DNA of 43,698 nt from an uncultured Opitutia bacterium (lineage in GTDB: Bacteria > Verrucomicrobiota > Verrucomicrobiia > Opitutales > Opitutaceae): assembly GCA_903820035.1 (NCBI GenBank), contig CAIJFT010000109.1, forward strand, positions 1 through 43,698, in the 5' to 3' direction. The stretch's first letter is position 1. Each line of letters begins with the position of its first letter. Of this stretch, positions 9,014 to 18,078 are shown one piece after another. Below the pieces are notes generated by a model. The model did not search any database. It was not told where the DNA came from and was given only the letters and a program-made list of their open reading frames with translations. Made by a program: the position numbers and the translations under genes.

Positions 9014-9541
9014 CTAAACCAACGCCAGCAAACCGGGTGCGCACCATTCGGCCGGACCGCGGTGCAGTTCGCCGTCGCTCAGGATTTTGGCGCGCAAACC
9101 GCCCTGCCGGCGCAACCACACCTCGGCCCCGGGCGCGACCACCGTATCCATCCAGTGACAGGGCTTCGCTTCGGCGACGCCTTCGAACTCAACGCCACCG
9201 AGCAGGAAGCGTTCCCCGATCAATTCGTTGAGTTGAACTCCCTCGGTGATCACGTTACGCCGAAAGACCGCTGCTTCCAAGTGGGGCCGCCGAAAATGCC
9301 CGCGGGCCGCGACGACGGTTTCCCAGGCGAAGAACGTGATCTGGCCGTTGTAGCCCGGACGATAATCGTAGAAGCGATCGCCCACGATCCCGCGGCCGGC
9401 ATGGCATCGGATCACGGCCGCGTCCAGCGCGGGAAAACGCCCCGCCGGTTCCCCGTGGCGGCCGAAGAAATTGTGTCCGGACGAAAGGAAGAGATGGCGA
9501 AGGGTAACGGCGGACTTCACGGCGACCGCGCAACCAAACAC
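9014..9541 (-). CDS. MOSC domain protein
   Basis: The protein of about 175 residues is a stand-alone MOSC domain (molybdenum cofactor sulfurase C-terminal type). Family features are an N-terminal HLFLSSGHNFFG strand, GRGIVGDRF (50-58), and the RRNVITEGVQLNELIG helix followed by FLLGGVEFEG and the conserved PCHWMD with its cysteine. MOSC proteins handle sulfur on the molybdenum cofactor or form molybdenum N-reductases such as YiiM/MARC. The GTG at 9541 is used; another in-frame GTG at 9520 is equally possible because neither has a clear ribosome site. It follows the S9 peptidase gene by 70 bases. Its functional partners may be the XdhC and MocA-like genes 8.5 kb away. Confidence 0.82.
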   Translation of the reverse strand: MFGCAVAVKSAVTLRHLFLSSGHNFFGRHGEPAGRFPALDAAVIRCHAGRGIVGDRFYDYRPGYNGQITFFAWETVVAARGHFRRPHLEAAVFRRNVITEGVQLNELIGERFLLGGVEFEGVAEAKPCHWMDTVVAPGAEVWLRRQGGLRAKILSDGELHRGPAEWCAPGLLALV

Positions 9542-9611
9542 CGCGTGGGCCGGGGTGCAACGCGGCGTTCACGGGCCGCGCAGGCTGCCCACCGGCTCAC
9601 CGCGGATCGCT

Positions 9612-11654
9612 TCACCGTGCCGGCAAGTCGATGACCTGGGGCGCACCGATCCGCACGCCACCGCCCGGAGGTGGCACGTATTTTTTCAGGAAGGCATCCA
9701 CGCGGGTGAAGAACGCGATGCGGCTCTCCTCCATGCGGAAACCGTGGCCCTCGGCCTCCTCGACGATGAACTCGTAGGTCTTTCCCGCCTTCTTCAGGGC
9801 CCGTTCCATGTCGTAGCCGTGGTCGATGTGTACGCGGACATCATTCTTGCCGTACGCCATCAGGACGGGCGCGGCGATGCGGTCGGCGAAGTGTACGGGG
9901 GAAATATCGTGAATGCGTTTGCGATCCACGGCGTCGGAGAGGCTGCCGATGCGCGTGTTCCACCAGTACATCCGGTCCGGCGGCGCCTCCTTCGGGAGGC
10001 GGAGCTCGTAGTTCGTCACCCCCAGGTAGTTCACTCCCGCGCAATACAGCTCGGGCGAAAAGGTCAGCCCCGCCATGGTGGCGTAGCCGCCGTAACTCGC
10101 CCCGCTGATGACGACGCGGGACGGATCGGCGATGCCTTGGGCGACGGCCCAGTGCACGCCGTCGGAAAGATCGTCCTGCATTTCCAAGCCCTGACGCTTG
10201 AAGCCCGCCTGCTCGTGCTCCCAGCCGTAGCCGCCGGAGCCGCGATAATTCACCTGCAGGACCGCGTAGCCGCGGTTGGCGTAAAATTGCACCTCGTCGT
10301 TGTAGCCCCACTCGTCCCGGATGCCGTACGGTCCGCCGTGCGGATGGATGATCAGCGGCAGCGCCTTCGGGGACCGGCCGAGCGGCAGCGTGAGATACGC
10401 GTGGAGGGTGCGGCCGTCGCGGGCCGGGAAGGTAACGGGCTTCATCGGCGACATCTTTTCCGGTTTGATCGCCGGCTTCATCACCACGAGCTCGCTCAAT
10501 TTTTGCCGCTTGCGGTCATACAGGTAGTAGACCCCGGGATCCCGGTCGCTGCCGGAGAGAAAGATGATCCGCGAGCCGTCTTCTGCGAACTGCCTCGGCC
10601 GGTGCACGGTGTCGGGCAGCGACGCCGAGAGTTTCTGCTCAAGCTGGCGCATCTCGTCGTCGAGCCAGTGGAAACGGGTGCGATCGGCGGCATACGAGAG
10701 ACCGACGACGCGGCCCTTGGCGGGGTCGAAAACCGTCGAGGGGGCATACGCCATCGCCGCGGCGCCATTCGCGTCGAGGGCGTCATAGGTTTCGTGGGCC
10801 AAAACGAGTTCACCCCGCTGCCGGGTAAGCACGTCATAGCGGTACACGGCCTTGGTGTTACGGCCCACGTCGGACCAGATGAAGAGCGTCCGGTTGTCGC
10901 CGTCGAACGCGATCGGTTCCCAGCCCGGCCGGTCCATGTGATGCTGGCCGAGCACGATCCACTTCCGGGCGGCGGCATCACGGTACAGCACCTGCCGCAT
11001 CTGGCCGCCCTGGATGACGGCGAGGCGGACCTCGCCGGTGTGGTCGCGCAGGTAATAGTCAACCGCACCGGGCGCCTCGAGCACGGTCTTCATCTCGCCC
11101 GTCTTGAGGTTCATGGTGGCGACGTCCGACCAATCCCGATACGTGAGGTTGGCGAGCACGAGGATATGATGGGGGTCGTCCTTGATCCGGCCGAGCACGT
11201 TGCGGAAGCGGACGTTCACCTCCTGGGTGGTCTCCGCGCGTGAGTAGCCGGAGGCGAGCACGACGGCGTCGGATCCGTCGCGATTCACCGCGTAGAGCGC
11301 GAAGGATTCGCGGCCCTCGTCGTCGACGCGAAAGAGGATGCGGTCGTTGTTGGCCCACGTCGGCTGCGTGGCCTGACGGTCCTTGAAATTGGTGAGCAGA
11401 TTCTTGCTGCCCTGCTCAAGATCGATCACGAGGAGGTTCATGCGCCGTTCGTAGGGCACGAGGCAGGCGATGTATTTTCCGTTGGGGGAAAACGTGAGCG
11501 ACGTCATCGCGGGCGCCTGGAAGAACGTGGCGACGGGCGCTTCCGCGGGTGGCGCGACGGGCGCGGGCGCCGGGGTAACCGGAGCGGGGGCGGCAAAGAG
11601 GGGCCGCGCGGCGAGCAACAGGAGGAGGAGAAACTTCATGGCGGCGGAGTTCAT
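9612..11654 (-). CDS. S9 family peptidase (prolyl oligopeptidase type), secreted, second paralogue
   Basis: The 680-residue protein starts at the ATG at 11654, which is preceded by AAGG at good Shine-Dalgarno distance. A second ATG five codons later (11639) directly precedes the signal peptide and is also possible. A proline/alanine-rich linker follows the signal, then a beta-propeller (about 45-405) and a hydrolase domain. The catalytic triad is Ser520 (GASYGG), Asp605 (GKNDVR) and His637 (EGHGFR). It resembles the peptidase at 3638-5659 throughout the hydrolase domain, including the closing VIDLPA. It is downstream of TonB receptor 2 on the same strand, but a strong terminator separates them, so some transcription probably starts in or reads through the gap. 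Confidence 0.92.
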   Translation of the reverse strand: MNSAAMKFLLLLLLAARPLFAAPAPVTPAPAPVAPPAEAPVATFFQAPAMTSLTFSPNGKYIACLVPYERRMNLLVIDLEQGSKNLLTNFKDRQATQPTWANNDRILFRVDDEGRESFALYAVNRDGSDAVVLASGYSRAETTQEVNVRFRNVLGRIKDDPHHILVLANLTYRDWSDVATMNLKTGEMKTVLEAPGAVDYYLRDHTGEVRLAVIQGGQMRQVLYRDAAARKWIVLGQHHMDRPGWEPIAFDGDNRTLFIWSDVGRNTKAVYRYDVLTRQRGELVLAHETYDALDANGAAAMAYAPSTVFDPAKGRVVGLSYAADRTRFHWLDDEMRQLEQKLSASLPDTVHRPRQFAEDGSRIIFLSGSDRDPGVYYLYDRKRQKLSELVVMKPAIKPEKMSPMKPVTFPARDGRTLHAYLTLPLGRSPKALPLIIHPHGGPYGIRDEWGYNDEVQFYANRGYAVLQVNYRGSGGYGWEHEQAGFKRQGLEMQDDLSDGVHWAVAQGIADPSRVVISGASYGGYATMAGLTFSPELYCAGVNYLGVTNYELRLPKEAPPDRMYWWNTRIGSLSDAVDRKRIHDISPVHFADRIAAPVLMAYGKNDVRVHIDHGYDMERALKKAGKTYEFIVEEAEGHGFRMEESRIAFFTRVDAFLKKYVPPPGGGVRIGAPQVIDLPAR

Positions 11655-11664
11655 CTTTAACCTT

Positions 11665-11699
11665 AAAAAAAAGCGCGCCACCCGCAAGGGGTGGCGCGC
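11665..11699 (-). terminator. Intrinsic terminator of TonB receptor 2
   Basis: The arms 11673-11683 and 11689-11699 form a perfect 11-bp GC-rich stem with a 5-nt loop. On the minus strand the stem is followed by eight U residues (complement of 11665-11672). It lies 26 bases beyond the receptor stop codon and just upstream of the peptidase start. Confidence 0.92.
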
Positions 11700-11724
11700 C
11701 GGGAGAAACCCATGCGGGGTCGAC

Positions 11725-14475
11725 TTAGAATTCCTTGCGGACGCGCATGTAGACAAAACGACCGAGCGTACCCGGGCCGGAGATGTTCGGGCTGAAGCCC
11801 GTGGTTTCACGGCCATTGGTGTACGGGCGGGCGTTCAGCAGGTTGGAGCAGCCGAGCGTGACGACGCTGTTCCAGAGCCCGCTGTAGCGGAGCTGACCAC
11901 CGAGGATGGTGTTGGAATTTTCACCCCAACCATCGGCCGTGTAGCCGTCGTTGAAGAAGTGGTGGGTGTAGTCGGCGGTCAGGGAGGCGCCGTACTGTTT
12001 GTGATTCCAGGAGGTGTTCAGGTTGGCCTTCCAGCGCGGGTCGAAATAGTAACCCGCGTTGTTGAAGAAGCCGCCGCCCAGACCGGAGTCGGAACCGCGC
12101 TTGATAATCTGCGTGGCCGTGCCCGAGAACTGGAAGCTGCCGACGCGCGTGTTGCGCAGGGCGTAACGGAATCCGTAGTCCAAGCCGCGGTAGACCTGAT
12201 AGGCCGCGGGGTTGTTCGACGGGACGGTTTCGATGCGCAGGATCGGGCCGGGGTTGCTCTGGCTGTTGTCACGCACGATGGCGTTCGGGAACTGCGCGCG
12301 ACCGGTCGCCGTGAGCAAGTAGTTCGTCGACGGCGAAACGATGAATTGGTTCAACCGAATGTCGAAGTAGTCCACGCTCAAGGAGAAGTTGCGGAACTTC
12401 GGGAACTCGATGACGCCGCCGACATACTTCACCTTGCCGGTTTCCGGGAGGAGGCCCGGATTGCCGCCGCTGACGTTGCGCAGCTGCGTCGGAGGATCCT
12501 GCGGGCGGAGCGGATCCTGAAGCACCGTGGAGGTGAAGGATACCGTCTGCGACCCATAGAGGAGACCGAGCGGGGGAGCCTGGAAAGACTCGGAGTAGGA
12601 ACCGCGCACGACCAAGTTGACATACTTCGTGTCCGGCAGGCGGAACTTCGCGCCAACCTTCGGCTTCGTCGTGTTGCCGAAGTCGCTGTAGTGCTCGTGA
12701 CGGCCGGCCAGTTGGATTTCAGCCGAGCCAAGGGGCGCGGACTTGTAGAGCGGGGCGGTGACTTCGATGTACTCCGAGGTCACGCTGCGCTTGCCGGAAA
12801 GCGGGCTGCCACCGCCGGAACCGAGGTAAGCCGCGGTATCGGGATTGACCTGCTGCTTTTCGTTGCGCGCCTCGAGGCCGGCCGCAAGGCCGACGCCGCC
12901 GGCGGGCAAGTCGAAGAGACGACCCGACACGCTCGCGTCCCACGCGAGCGAATCCGTCCGGCTGGTGCTCGGCGAAACCGTCGTGAGGCCGGCGATGACC
13001 GCGGGCTCGGAGGGCCCGAAGGGATTGAAAGCCGTCGCACGGGTGGTGCCGTTGAGCGCAGACTGGAGCGTGGCGGCGCGGATCGCGTTGCGCGAAACCG
13101 TCGACACATTGTTGTAGCCGAGGCTGACGGCCGTTTCCCAATCCCAGCGGCTCATGACGGAGCCCTTGAGGCCGGCCAGAACGGTGGCGGTCGAGGACTC
13201 GGTGTCGAACTTGCGGACCGGGATGAAGGTCGCGCGGGTGGTCAGGCTGCTGAGCGGAATGCCAAACGGGTTGTAGGGATTGTTGGCCGGGAGGACCAAG
13301 CCTTCGGTCGAGAAGGTGATCGGGACCGGGGTGAAGGCGTAGTACGTCGAATTCTTGGAGTACATGACTTCGCCGAACGCCTTCAACTTGTCCGAGAACT
13401 CATGTTCAAAGGAGGTGTAGTTGCTGACGTAGTCGTAGGAGGGATAGATTTGGTAGGTTTCCGCGAAGTTGTAGCGGTTCTCGTTGCCGAGCAGCACGGC
13501 ATTCGGGTTGGCCGGATTGGCCGGAGCCGGCACGAACTGGCTGAGGGTCGGGTTGTTGGTCTGCACCCCGTCCTTGATGACATAGGTCCAGCTGCCAACC
13601 GTGGCGGCCACATTCGGGAACGCTACGCCAACCGTGGCGGCTTGGGCGCGGGTAAGCGTCAAGGGAGCCGGGAACGCCGCGGTAGAATTCAGGTTGGAGC
13701 CCTTGTTCGTGCCGAGGCTGGTGAAGTCGGTGGTTTTGACCCCGTAGTCGTGCAGGAAGTTCGAATTGGCGGACTTCGCGTCGAAGGCCGTCATGATCTT
13801 CGTTTTGCCCGAACCGGCTCCGGCCACGATGCTGGCCTGCAGCACACCGGTGTCGCCGCCCGTGCTGCGCAGGGTGTTGCCGTAGTAAAGGCTGGTGGCG
13901 AGACCGCTGAAATTCTTCTTCAGCTTCACGTTCAACACGCCGGTGATCGCATCGGAGCCGTAAATGGCCGAGGCGCCGTCCTTGAGGAATTCAACGGACT
14001 CGATGGCCGCGGCCGGAAGGCTGTTGAAATCGAAGACTTGGCGGGTACCGGAGTTCGGACTGACCAACGCATACGGCACCGAGCGGCGACCGTTGACCAG
14101 GGTGAGAAAGCGCTGGGCACCCAAACCGCGGATATTGGCCGTGGCCGCACCGCGCTGAAAGCTCGAGGTTTGAAAGATCGCGTTCGAAGTGCCGGAGTTG
14201 AACGGCAGGCTCTGCATGAAGTCGCCGATGTTGGTATAACCCTTGGACTCGATTTCGACCGCGGAGTAGGTTTCGACCGGCGCGGGCGTCTCGTAATCGA
14301 GGCGCTTGATGCGGGAGCCCGTGACCTCGAACTTCTCGAGCTTCTGGGCTTCGTCCTTCTGGGAATTAGTCGAGTTGGTCGCGGGAGCTTGCGCCAAAAG
14401 GGCGCCGGCTGCGAACGCAACAACAAGACAGTAACGGGCAGCCGTCTTGGCGGCCGTCGGCAACGAGGTGATCAT
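11725..14475 (-). CDS. TonB-dependent receptor 2
   Basis: The 916-residue outer-membrane receptor starts at the ATG at 14475, giving a signal peptide (about 1-29, ending LLAQ). A GTG 13 codons upstream adds a polar leader and is less likely. LEKFEVTGSRI (47-56) is the TonB-box-like segment, very similar to the other receptors here. The plug carries ANIRGLGAQRFLTLVNGRR and LKDGASAIYGSDAITGVLNV. The barrel ends in the aromatic RVRKEF. The S9 peptidase gene lies next downstream, and a U-run terminator closes this gene. The ligand is unknown. A site GTAACACT lies 121 bases upstream of the start and recurs upstream of receptor 3. Confidence 0.93.
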   Translation of the reverse strand: MITSLPTAAKTAARYCLVVAFAAGALLAQAPATNSTNSQKDEAQKLEKFEVTGSRIKRLDYETPAPVETYSAVEIESKGYTNIGDFMQSLPFNSGTSNAIFQTSSFQRGAATANIRGLGAQRFLTLVNGRRSVPYALVSPNSGTRQVFDFNSLPAAAIESVEFLKDGASAIYGSDAITGVLNVKLKKNFSGLATSLYYGNTLRSTGGDTGVLQASIVAGAGSGKTKIMTAFDAKSANSNFLHDYGVKTTDFTSLGTNKGSNLNSTAAFPAPLTLTRAQAATVGVAFPNVAATVGSWTYVIKDGVQTNNPTLSQFVPAPANPANPNAVLLGNENRYNFAETYQIYPSYDYVSNYTSFEHEFSDKLKAFGEVMYSKNSTYYAFTPVPITFSTEGLVLPANNPYNPFGIPLSSLTTRATFIPVRKFDTESSTATVLAGLKGSVMSRWDWETAVSLGYNNVSTVSRNAIRAATLQSALNGTTRATAFNPFGPSEPAVIAGLTTVSPSTSRTDSLAWDASVSGRLFDLPAGGVGLAAGLEARNEKQQVNPDTAAYLGSGGGSPLSGKRSVTSEYIEVTAPLYKSAPLGSAEIQLAGRHEHYSDFGNTTKPKVGAKFRLPDTKYVNLVVRGSYSESFQAPPLGLLYGSQTVSFTSTVLQDPLRPQDPPTQLRNVSGGNPGLLPETGKVKYVGGVIEFPKFRNFSLSVDYFDIRLNQFIVSPSTNYLLTATGRAQFPNAIVRDNSQSNPGPILRIETVPSNNPAAYQVYRGLDYGFRYALRNTRVGSFQFSGTATQIIKRGSDSGLGGGFFNNAGYYFDPRWKANLNTSWNHKQYGASLTADYTHHFFNDGYTADGWGENSNTILGGQLRYSGLWNSVVTLGCSNLLNARPYTNGRETTGFSPNISGPGTLGRFVYMRVRKEF

Positions 14476-15036
14476 AGTTGGTTGGGTGGTGTTTGTAGTG
14501 TCCCCACTAGGCACTGAGCTGGGTGGGTTTGAGTTTACCTTTTTATGACACCTGCAACCGCCCTATCTTGGCAACGCCGAACTCGCCACGGGAATGTAAC
14601 ACTAAAAATGAGCCGGGTGAGTTATTTTCGATTTCAAGCGGGAAGGTCCAAACCCAGGGCGAGCGCCGGCCGAACGGGCCGGCCTGAATCCTAACTATCT
14701 ATAATCTATATATTTATAAATGCCCAATGCCGCATTATTAGACCTCTTTTCATCGCCGAAACTCCTACTCGACCAGAGCCTCGAAGACCGAGTCGCCTCA
14801 ATCCGGTTCGCGCGCCAGGAGCGCTTGGTCTAATGCTCATCGAGCAATTCATGGTTTCGACGCCGTGCGAAACCCATGGCCGCAGACCCAAACCGTGCGA
14901 TCGATGGCGGCCTCGGCCAAGCGGCCCGATCGGCGGATGGGAGATCTAAACGCAGATGACGCAAAAAAGGCGGCCCGCCGAAGCGGTGCCGCCTTGAGAA
15001 AGCTGAGTGCCCGCGGGCCCGGGCCCGCCGGTCGGC
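14476..15036. other. 561-nt intergenic region upstream of TonB receptor 2
   Basis: This gap carries the upstream region of receptor 2 and the terminator of receptor 3. A GC hairpin (arms 14665-14671 and 14677-14683) is followed by the most AT-rich stretch of the window (about 14692-14752), which includes TATAAT and TTTATAAAT. The rest (14760-14960) shows no recognisable gene. A 61-residue minus-strand frame here lacks coding character. GTAACACT at 14596-14603 is shared with the receptor 3 upstream region. Confidence 0.5.
14963..14995 (-). terminator. Intrinsic terminator of TonB receptor 3
   Basis: The arms 14967-14974 and 14988-14995 form an 8-bp stem. The minus-strand transcript continues into six U residues (complement of 14963-14968). 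It is 42 bases past the receptor 3 stop codon. Confidence 0.88.
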
Positions 15037-17799
15037 TTAGAACTTGTACTTGATGTCGATGTACAGGAAACGACCCATCGCACCGTAGGTGGCGGTGTCG
15101 ACGTTCGAGTCGCTGAAGATCGTCGGATCCAGCGGGCCGAACTTATTGAAGACGTTGTTCACGCCCACCGAGACCTTGGCGCCGGACATCCACTTGTTGC
15201 GGCCGCGGAAGGTGTAGGAGGCCGAGGCGTCGAAGGTATTAAATTTGGCGACCTTCTCGCCGTCCTCGTCGTCGGTGACCGACGGGAGGCTGCGCCAGCC
15301 GACGAACGCCGAGTAGGCATCGCGGGTGAAGTCGATCGAGGAGTAGGACTGCCAACGGGGAATCGTGCCGTTGAACACGGTCGACTTGCCGACGGTCTCC
15401 TGGCGCGCATCACCGGGGACGTCGACATGGGTGTAGTGATTGTAGACGCCAATGTTGGAGGCGAAGTTAAACACGCCGACCCCCTGAGCCTTGTAGACGT
15501 ACTTGAGCGCGATGTCGTAGCCGTCGAGCGCCTGGTCGGCGATGTTGATGTTCTTGGCCGTAACGTAGACGTCATCCGGCACCGCGGTACCGATCTGGCC
15601 GGGGCCCGTGACGCGGGGACCGGTGAAGCTCTTGAAGCGGACGGCGTCGACGTACTGCGAAGCCGGGCCCTTGGTCTCGACGTCCTGCAGCAGCACGTTC
15701 GTCGGGATCGAGGAGATCAGCTCGGTCTGCTTGATGTTCCAGTAGTCGACCGAGATGGAGAAGCCCTTAACCGCCTTCGGCGAGTAGACGAAGCCGACCG
15801 TCTTGTTCTTGGCGTTGGACGGACGGAGGTCGGCGTTGGCGCCCGACTGCGAGTTGGTCTGGAGGTTGGCAACCGACGCGCCGTTGACGCGCTTGAGCGT
15901 AAACGGAGAGGTGAAGCCGATGCTGACCGGGCCGAACAGGCTGAAGAGCGAGGGAGCGGAGAACGACTTCGAGTAGGTGCCGCGGAGGGCGAACTCGTCA
16001 TTGAACGGCAGGTAGCGGACGGAAACCTTCGGCACCGTCGGGTTCGAAGTGTCGCTGTAGTACTCGTGGCGGACCGCACCGGTCAGCTCGAGAATGTGGG
16101 CGCCGGGGGTATTCTTGGCCACCGGGACGCGCACTTCGCCGAAGATCGCACCCACCGCGCGATTCGAGTCGAACGGATAGAGGGTCGTCGCTCCGTTCCA
16201 GCCGAGCTGGCCGGTGACGGGGTCGAGCTGGCTGTTCGGATCCGCGATGGCGCTCAGGCCCTCACGGCGCTGCTCGGCGCCAACGGCCACATCGAGGGGA
16301 CCGGCCGGGAGGTCAAAGGCCTTGCCACGGAGCTTGATGTCGAGGTTGCGCAACGTGCTCACGAACCCGCCGGTCGCGACGCCGACGATGCCGGCGCTTT
16401 GCGCGACACCCGCCGCCTGCTGGCGGGCAAAGAAGTTGAACTGGTTCGTGACGATCGCGGTGGCGAGCGCCTTGTTATTAATGACGCCAGGATTCTGGTA
16501 GTCTTGCGTGATCCGGTTGTAGGTCGCGGCAGCTTCCCAGGACCAGTTCGAATCCAGCTTGCCGGCAAGGCCGATGATGCCGCGCAGACCAGTCGTGTCG
16601 TTCAGGTACTGGCGGGGATTGTCGACCAGACGGTTGCGGGCGGTGACGGCCACGTTGAACGGATTGCCGTAGAGGCCCGCCGGGATGGTGGTGCCACCGG
16701 CGCCGGGATAGGAACCGGCCGGCAGCGCGGCGAGCGCGCTCGAGTTGATCGGCTGACCGTTGATCTGCGAGGAGGTGTTGGTCTGGACGACAAGGGCGTC
16801 GCCGAAAACCTTCAGGGCGTCGGTCCACTTGTGGTCGAACGCGAGCGTGAAGCTCTTGCGCTCGTTCTGGACGCTCTGCGTGACGTACTTCGCGAGGTTA
16901 AAGAACTGGAACTGGTCGCCAGAGGTGCGCGGTCCGGAATAGGTGCCGTTGGAGACGAGCGTCGCGGCGGGCAAGCCACCGGTGGCCACAGCGGGGGCAT
17001 TCTTGGCCGGATCAAGATAGTAGTAGGCCGAGCCAACGTTCACCGAGCCGGCGAACGTCGGGGTGCCGTAGGTGGGGTCCGAGTACGGACGCTCGTAGTT
17101 GAAGATCGGGTCCTGCTTCACGAACTCCGCGGAGATCGTCATGCTGGTCCGGCCGTTGCTAAGGCCGCCCACCACGTAGCCACTGCGCTCGGCGGTGTGG
17201 CCCTGGTTGGTGGACCAGCCGTAACGCGCGCCGGCCTCGAAGCCCTCGTAGTTAGTCTTGAGGATGATGTTCACCACGCCCGAAACGGCGTCGGTGCCAT
17301 AGATGGCGGAGGCGCCGTCGGCGAGAACCTCGATCCGCTCAATCGCGGAAACGGGAATCATGTTCACGTCGACAAACGAGTAACCACCCGTCGCGCTGAC
17401 CGGATTGTACGCCGAACGACGGCCGTTCACGAGCACCAGCGTGGCGGCGTTGCGCAGCGAGATCTGGGAACCACCGTTCGTGGAACCCGAGCCAACATTG
17501 GCGTTGGAGCTGCCGATGTTACCGTTGCCGCTGAACTGCGGAACGGTCTTGCGCAGGATCTCGAGCACGTTGGTGCTGCTGCCTGAGTTCTCAATCGCCT
17601 TCGCATCCACCGTGATGACCGGGACGGCCACCGAGTTCGCCGCCTGGGTGAGGTAGGAGCCCGTGACGACATACTTTTCCAGGGTGGTGACCTCTGGCTT
17701 GGCCGACCCGCTTTGGGCGAGCACGTTGTTTCCTAAGACAGAGCCCATGATCGCCAGAAGCGAGAGCCCGCCCGTCATTTTCCGTTTGTAGTAGTTCAT
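15037..17799 (-). CDS. TonB-dependent receptor 3
   Basis: The 920-residue receptor has a signal peptide (about 1-29, ending VLAQ) and the TonB-box-like segment LEKYVVTGSYL (40-50). The plug (about 55-190) contains SQISLRNAATLVLVNGRR and VLADGASAIYGTDAVSGVVN. The stretch GNGNIGSSNANVGSGSTNGG just before SQISLRN is a low-complexity Gly/Ser/Asn insert not seen in the other receptors. The barrel ends in DIKYKF. The gene has its own terminator and a long divergent upstream region toward xdhC with two 7-nt direct repeats 11 nt apart, which resemble a Pho box. Substrate class is unknown; an inorganic-nutrient or peptide ligand are both possible. Confidence 0.93.
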   Translation of the reverse strand: MNYYKRKMTGGLSLLAIMGSVLGNNVLAQSGSAKPEVTTLEKYVVTGSYLTQAANSVAVPVITVDAKAIENSGSSTNVLEILRKTVPQFSGNGNIGSSNANVGSGSTNGGSQISLRNAATLVLVNGRRSAYNPVSATGGYSFVDVNMIPVSAIERIEVLADGASAIYGTDAVSGVVNIILKTNYEGFEAGARYGWSTNQGHTAERSGYVVGGLSNGRTSMTISAEFVKQDPIFNYERPYSDPTYGTPTFAGSVNVGSAYYYLDPAKNAPAVATGGLPAATLVSNGTYSGPRTSGDQFQFFNLAKYVTQSVQNERKSFTLAFDHKWTDALKVFGDALVVQTNTSSQINGQPINSSALAALPAGSYPGAGGTTIPAGLYGNPFNVAVTARNRLVDNPRQYLNDTTGLRGIIGLAGKLDSNWSWEAAATYNRITQDYQNPGVINNKALATAIVTNQFNFFARQQAAGVAQSAGIVGVATGGFVSTLRNLDIKLRGKAFDLPAGPLDVAVGAEQRREGLSAIADPNSQLDPVTGQLGWNGATTLYPFDSNRAVGAIFGEVRVPVAKNTPGAHILELTGAVRHEYYSDTSNPTVPKVSVRYLPFNDEFALRGTYSKSFSAPSLFSLFGPVSIGFTSPFTLKRVNGASVANLQTNSQSGANADLRPSNAKNKTVGFVYSPKAVKGFSISVDYWNIKQTELISSIPTNVLLQDVETKGPASQYVDAVRFKSFTGPRVTGPGQIGTAVPDDVYVTAKNINIADQALDGYDIALKYVYKAQGVGVFNFASNIGVYNHYTHVDVPGDARQETVGKSTVFNGTIPRWQSYSSIDFTRDAYSAFVGWRSLPSVTDDEDGEKVAKFNTFDASASYTFRGRNKWMSGAKVSVGVNNVFNKFGPLDPTIFSDSNVDTATYGAMGRFLYIDIKYKF

Positions 17800-17870
17800 G
17801 GTTTTTTGCTGTAGCGCCGGACTTTTCGTTCACTTGCCAGACCGCCCGGCAAACGGCCTGCCTTGCACCA

Positions 17871-17888
17871 ACGTAACACTCACGTAAC
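17871..17888 (-). promoter_or_regulatory. Direct repeat resembling a Pho box upstream of TonB receptor 3
   Basis: The sequence ACGTAAC occurs at 17871-17877 and 17882-17888, exactly 11 nt apart. On the minus strand this reads TGTTACG-N4-TGTTACG, 72 bases upstream of the receptor start. PhoB sites are 7-nt direct repeats with 11-nt spacing (TGTCATA type), so the geometry fits, although the sequence match is only partial. Another response regulator could use the same layout. Confidence 0.3.
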
Positions 17889-18007
17889 ATTTCGATTGAA
17901 ACACCCAGCGGGGGCTCGACTCAACCGACACAACCCCTCAATTGCCCGAAAGCGTTACCGCATCAGCTACTCCTTATTGTATATCTGTATTCCGTTTTTG
18001 GAACCTT

Positions 18008-18024
18008 ACCTGTGAGGTATACCT
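18008..18024. promoter_or_regulatory. Overlapping palindromes upstream of xdhC
   Basis: ACCT-GTG-AGGT (18008-18018) overlaps the perfect 10-nt palindrome AGGTATACCT (18015-18024). They lie 55-70 bases before the xdhC start in the divergent region with receptor 3. They could be an operator or contain a -10 element (TATACC). No regulator is assigned. Confidence 0.3.
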
Positions 18025-18078
18025 TAGTCGCCGCCGCAACCTTGCCTTTGCCGAGCTTGGGCCAAAATTGCCGGGGCC

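Noticed and set aside
11470-14517. Long plus-strand frame opposite receptor 2
   Set aside because: It is an antisense shadow. The protein is Arg/Val/Gly-rich without family motifs, and the U-run terminator and signal peptide support the minus strand.
14706-14891. A 61-residue minus-strand frame upstream of receptor 2
   Set aside because: It runs into the AT-rich patch, has mixed third-position composition and no recognisable feature. It is more likely promoter or leader DNA.
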